This document shows, in pieces, positions 60,530-64,000 of a stretch of 64,000 bases of DNA. The first letter of the stretch is position 1, and every line of letters starts with the position of its first letter. The position numbers and the translations under genes were made by a program. Source of the DNA: Saccharomonospora cyanea NA-134 (lineage in GTDB: Bacteria > Actinomycetota > Actinomycetes > Mycobacteriales > Pseudonocardiaceae); contig NZ_CM001440.1 in NCBI RefSeq assembly GCF_000244975.1, positions 2,836,325-2,900,324 of the forward strand, read 5' to 3'. Under the pieces are notes generated by a model. It saw only the letters and a program-made list of their open reading frames with translations, had not been told where the DNA came from and did not search any database.

Positions 60530-63500
60530 AGCTGCCCCGCAGGGTCCGCGCAGACGTCGAGCAGGCGGGTCACGTCGGCGTCGAGGACGCCGGGGCGGCT
60601 CAGCTCGCACAACGCCCGTCGCAGCGACGCGGCCAGCGTCTCGGCGTCCGCCCGGGTCACCGTGCCGGGGCGGTGACCGACGATCCCGCGCCACCCGGCG
60701 CCCTCGGGCATGACGGTGACCGTCACCGGATGGTGCGTGAACTCGCGGAACCGGGCTCCCACGAGCCGCAGGCCCGGTGCGGGTTCGGCCAGTCCGGCCG
60801 GATCCATCGGATAGTTCTCGAACACCAGGAGACTGTCGAACAGACGGCGCACACCGACCGCCCGTTCGAGTTCGGTGAGCGGGACGGCGGGATGCTCGGC
60901 GAGAACCTGCTGCCGCGCCTGCAGGTCGGTGAGGGTCTCCGCGACCGACCCGGAGAGCCGGGCCCGGACGGCGACGGTGTTGGCGAGCAGCCCCAGAACC
61001 TCCTCCACTCCGTCCACTTCGGGTGGTCGTCCGGACACCATCGTCCCGAAGCACACCTCCCGGCGCCCGGACCGGGCCGCCAGCACGGCCGACCACGCGC
61101 CCTGCACGAGCGTGTTCGCGGTGAGGCCGTGGGCAGCCGCGGCGACGGTCAGTGCGCGCACCAGGCCGGGCTCGACGTCGAACACGACCGGCGCGGGGAA
61201 CTCGGTCACGGCCTCGGCAGGCAGGCGGTCGCCGACGAGATGGTTCCCCTCGCCCAGTCCGCGGACCTCCTCCCGCCAGACGGCGAGCTCGGCCTCGCGG
61301 TCGCGATCGGCCAGCCACCGCAGGTACCGGGTGAACGGGACGGGAGCGGGCAGGACCCGCGCCGGGTCCTCGCCCCGGACCCGCGCGGCGTAGGCGGCGA
61401 AGACCTCCCCGAGCATCCGCGGCGCCGACCAGCCGTCGGAGAGCACGTGGTGACTGGTGAGCACGATTTCGAAGCGCTCGGCCCCACGCTGGACGACGGT
61501 GAACCGCACCGCTGAGCCGCAGGTGAGGTCGAACCGCTCCGCGAGGTCGTCCTCCAGCACCCGCTCGACGGCCCGCTGCTGCTCCGCCGCGTCGGTCACC
61601 CCGGACAGGTCGACGTGGCGGCAGTCCGGCTCGGCGTCGGTGAGCAGCACCTGCACCGCCTCCAGGCCAGGCTCGTCCGGGAACGCCGCGCCCAGGTTCG
61701 GGTGCCGGGCCAGCAGGTCGCCCACGGCGGCGTGCAGGCTCTTCACCTCCACCTCACCGACCAGCGAGAACGCGGCCTGCACGATGTACGGGTCGGCTCC
61801 GCCCGCCGATGCGCGGGAGTACCGCAACATGAGTTCCTGCAACGGAGCCAGCGGCAGCACGTCGGCCACGCGATAGCGCCGTTCCAGTTCGTCCACAGCG
61901 GACTGGTCGAGGTCTGCCAGCGGGAAGTCCGACGGGGTGCGTCCGGCTCCGGCGAGGACGTCCGGATCGGAGGCGAGCGCGGTGAGGTGGTCGCGGAGGA
62001 TCCCGGCGAGTGCGGCGATCTCGGTGTCGGCGAACAACGCGCGCGGCCACGTGAAACGGATCCGCAGCGCGGTGCCGTCACCGTCGTCCCACGTCATCGC
62101 GTCGACCATGAGGCTGTACGGCAGCGGAAGGGCGTCGCCCCCGGACCCGAAAGGTGTCGTTCCCGGCGGTGCCTGCCACGGCCGTTCCTCCGCCGGTGAG
62201 GGGGCGAACTGGCCCAGGTAGTTCCAGCTGACCTCGGGCCGGGGTGCCGCGCGCAACTCCGGCTCCCCCGCCGCGGACAGGATGCCGTGGCCGAGACCGT
62301 CGCCCTGGGCGCGCAGTTGTTCCTTGACCGCCTTCAGCGCCCGCGCCGGCGAGCCCTCGGGCACGGCGATCCAGGCGGGATGCACGGCCGTGAACCAGCC
62401 CACCGTCTGCGACAGGTCCACCTCACGGGTCTCGTCGGGGCTGTGTGCGGGCCTTCCGTGGCTCTCCAGCGCCACGTACAGCTCGGGCGCCCGGCCGCGC
62501 CACTGCCCGACCGCCCGGGCCAGCGCGGTGAGCAACACGGCGTCCGGTGTGCTGTGGTAGGCCGAGGGCACCGCCGCTAGCAGGGCGCGCGTGAGTTCGG
62601 GGTCGAGCCGGAGCTCGTGGTGTACCGCGGTGGCGCCGGTGTCCCGGGCCGCGTCGTACTCGACTCGGGACACCGCCGACAACGGTTCGGAGGTTCCGGC
62701 GTGGTCCGCGATCCGCCGCCAGTGCGGCAGCTCCGACCGCCGGCTCTCCGCCGCCGCGCGCAGGGCACGGGCCCACCCGAGAAACGGCTCCCCACGCCGG
62801 GGCCTGGCCAGGCCGCCCGCACCGGAGGTCACGGCGGCGTACCCGGCCGACAGGTCGTCGAGCAGGATGCGCCAGGACACCCCGTCGACCAGAAGGTGAT
62901 GGGCGACCAGCACGAGCCTGCCGAGCGCGTCCGGTCCGCGATCCACCCACACGGCGCGCAACAGCGGCCCGCTCCACGGATACAGTTCAGCGCGAGCGGC
63001 GGCGATCTCGGCGTCGACGAGGGCACGCACGTCCTCGCCGGGTCGCGCGGTCACGCGGGTGAGCACGTCGGCCGCGGTGACCGCGCCCGGTCCGGGTATC
63101 CGCAGCACCGGGTCGGGCTCGCCCGGGGCCAGGTGAGCCCGCAGCACGTCGTGCCGTTCGAGCAGGCCGTCCAGCACCGCCCGCCACACTTCGAGGGATC
63201 CGTCCGCCGGAACGCAGATCTCCGTCCACTGGCAGAAGTCCCGGACCGCCTCCACACCGCCGGGCGCTTCCGCGCAGCGGCGGAGCAGATCGAGCATCAC
63301 CGGGGTCAGCGGCGCGTCGCCGGTGGCCGGTCCGACGACGGTGCCACAGGCGTCGCCCGGGTCGCTTTCGGCGCAGCGGGCGGCGATCCCGGCGATCGTG
63401 GCGCCGTCGAGGACGTCCCGGGGCCCCAGCCGCAATCCCTGCCGGCGGGCACGCGAGGTCACCTGCAACGACACGATGCTGTCGCCGCCGATCTCCAGGA

Positions 63501-64000
63501 AGCGGTCGTCGAGGTTGATCCCGTCGTCGCCCAGTACCTCACGGACGATGTCGAGCAGCACCTCCTCGGCCCGGGTGGCCGGTTCTCGCGAAGGCGAGGC
63601 CGGGCCCGACTCGGGTGCGGGCAGCGCGGCCTCGTCGAGCTTGCCGCCCGGGGTGAGCGGCAGCCGGTCGAGCGTCACGAAAGCCGTGGGCACCATGTGG
63701 TCGGGCAGCGTGGCCAGCAGGTCCTCGCGCAGGGCGTCGGCGTCGACCGCCGCGCCCCCGGCGGGGATCACGTAGCCCACGAGCCGGCCGTCGCGGACCA
63801 GGACCGCGCAGCCCCGCACGTCCGGGTGCCGGGCGAGGGTCGACTCGATCTCGCCGAGCTCGATCCGGAATCCACGGATCTTGACCTGCCGGTCGGCTCG
63901 GCCGACGAACACCAACTGCCCGTCGGGCCGCCAGTAGACCACGTCCCCGGTGCGATACATCCTCCCGCCCCCCGGATCTCCTGGGGCACCGAACGGGTCG
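60526..64000 (-). CDS. nonribosomal peptide synthetase, 3' part (A-PCP-E-C)
   Basis: The frame is open to the right edge (about 1157 residues visible), so the start is outside the window. In order: C-terminal part of an adenylation domain ('[20 protein letters not shown]', '[14 protein letters not shown]', '[15 protein letters not shown]'); a PCP with '[14 protein letters not shown]' (Ser codon at 63478-63480); an epimerisation domain ('[20 protein letters not shown]', 'SWNYLGQF'); and a final condensation domain ('[20 protein letters not shown]'). There is no thioesterase. Substrate-specificity motifs of the A domain lie outside. The E domain implies a D-amino acid. The MFS exporter follows as GTGA. 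Confidence 0.92.
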   Translation of the reverse strand, partial: DPFGAPGDPGGGRMYRTGDVVYWRPDGQLVFVGRADRQVKIRGFRIELGEIESTLARHPDVRGCAVLVRDGRLVGYVIPAGGAAVDADALREDLLATLPDHMVPTAFVTLDRLPLTPGGKLDEAALPAPESGPASPSREPATRAEEVLLDIVREVLGDDGINLDDRFLEIGGDSIVSLQVTSRARRQGLRLGPRDVLDGATIAGIAARCAESDPGDACGTVVGPATGDAPLTPVMLDLLRRCAEAPGGVEAVRDFCQWTEICVPADGSLEVWRAVLDGLLERHDVLRAHLAPGEPDPVLRIPGPGAVTAADVLTRVTARPGEDVRALVDAEIAAARAELYPWSGPLLRAVWVDRGPDALGRLVLVAHHLLVDGVSWRILLDDLSAGYAAVTSGAGGLARPRRGEPFLGWARALRAAAESRRSELPHWRRIADHAGTSEPLSAVSRVEYDAARDTGATAVHHELRLDPELTRALLAAVPSAYHSTPDAVLLTALARAVGQWRGRAPELYVALESHGRPAHSPDETREVDLSQTVGWFTAVHPAWIAVPEGSPARALKAVKEQLRAQGDGLGHGILSAAGEPELRAAPRPEVSWNYLGQFAPSPAEERPWQAPPGTTPFGSGGDALPLPYSLMVDAMTWDDGDGTALRIRFTWPRALFADTEIAALAGILRDHLTALASDPDVLAGAGRTPSDFPLADLDQSAVDELERRYRVADVLPLAPLQELMLRYSRASAGGADPYIVQAAFSLVGEVEVKSLHAAVGDLLARHPNLGAAFPDEPGLEAVQVLLTDAEPDCRHVDLSGVTDAAEQQRAVERVLEDDLAERFDLTCGSAVRFTVVQRGAERFEIVLTSHHVLSDGWSAPRMLGEVFAAYAARVRGEDPARVLPAPVPFTRYLRWLADRDREAELAVWREEVRGLGEGNHLVGDRLPAEAVTEFPAPVVFDVEPGLVRALTVAAAAHGLTANTLVQGAWSAVLAARSGRREVCFGTMVSGRPPEVDGVEEVLGLLANTVAVRARLSGSVAETLTDLQARQQVLAEHPAVPLTELERAVGVRRLFDSLLVFENYPMDPAGLAEPAPGLRLVGARFREFTHHPVTVTVMPEGAGWRGIVGHRPGTVTRADAETLAASLRRALCELSRPGVLDADVTRLLDVCADPAGQL

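Overview
The window is 64 kb of very GC-rich DNA with dense, often overlapping genes, frequent GTG starts, twin-arginine signals, an RbpA gene with a sigma-R-like promoter, F420-type and ESX/type VII secretion genes. This fits an actinomycete, most likely Pseudonocardiaceae (Saccharomonospora/Amycolatopsis-like). The family placement is inference. I saw no tRNA, rRNA, transposase or CRISPR array.

Layout. 0-1.6 kb: a membrane-protein fragment and an F420/LLM oxidoreductase, divergent from a MarR regulator. 1.7-3.9 kb: a membrane-anchored alpha/beta hydrolase. 4-10.8 kb: a tightly coupled minus-strand operon (Gfo/Idh dehydrogenase, sugar-type ABC importer, PhoD phosphatase, FnIII/CBM-like protein), divergent from a ROK repressor. 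12.2-15.8 kb: a CGNR regulator divergent from a VOC protein / FMN protein / ferredoxin / ferredoxin reductase cluster. 15.9-17.5 kb: a WXG100-like protein and a putative ESX-exported toxin. 17.6-20.4 kb: epoxide hydrolase, YetF-like protein, WYL regulator.

20.4-25.6 kb: a five-gene minus-strand cassette that I consider the most interesting part. It contains a CRP-type regulator with an intact phosphate-binding cassette, a class III nucleotidyl-cyclase-like protein with a Gly/Asn-rich repeat tail, a large protein with a similar motif plus a degenerate P-loop domain, an SPFH-like protein and a small effector-associated-type protein. Four of the genes are joined by short or GTGA-type junctions. 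The block has copies of a palindromic 16-bp motif on both sides, with a third copy 2.3 kb further on.

25.8-40.7 kb: mostly core functions and secreted enzymes: PI-PLC-like protein, Tat-exported peptidase-like protein, UMF1 transporter, thymidine kinase, rbpA, split ppm1/lnt, amidohydrolase, KamA-type radical SAM enzyme and an FtsX-type ABC exporter. 40.7-45 kb: an ESX satellite operon (PPE, EspG, YbaB and EspA/EspC-like proteins) without a core secretion apparatus. 45.2-48.7 kb: a Fur-family regulator and a FecBCDE-type iron/cobalamin importer. 48.9-51.2 kb: eutBC. 51.2-53.6 kb: a manganese pair, with terC under a yybP-ykoY-type riboswitch divergent from a manganese catalase. 53.8-58.2 kb: topoisomerase IB, a secreted M23 peptidase and a pyruvate-oxidase-like ThDP enzyme. 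58.4-64 kb: a dhbA/entA dehydrogenase converging on an MFS exporter and an NRPS (A-PCP-E-C, 5' end outside the window), probably the edge of a catechol siderophore cluster.
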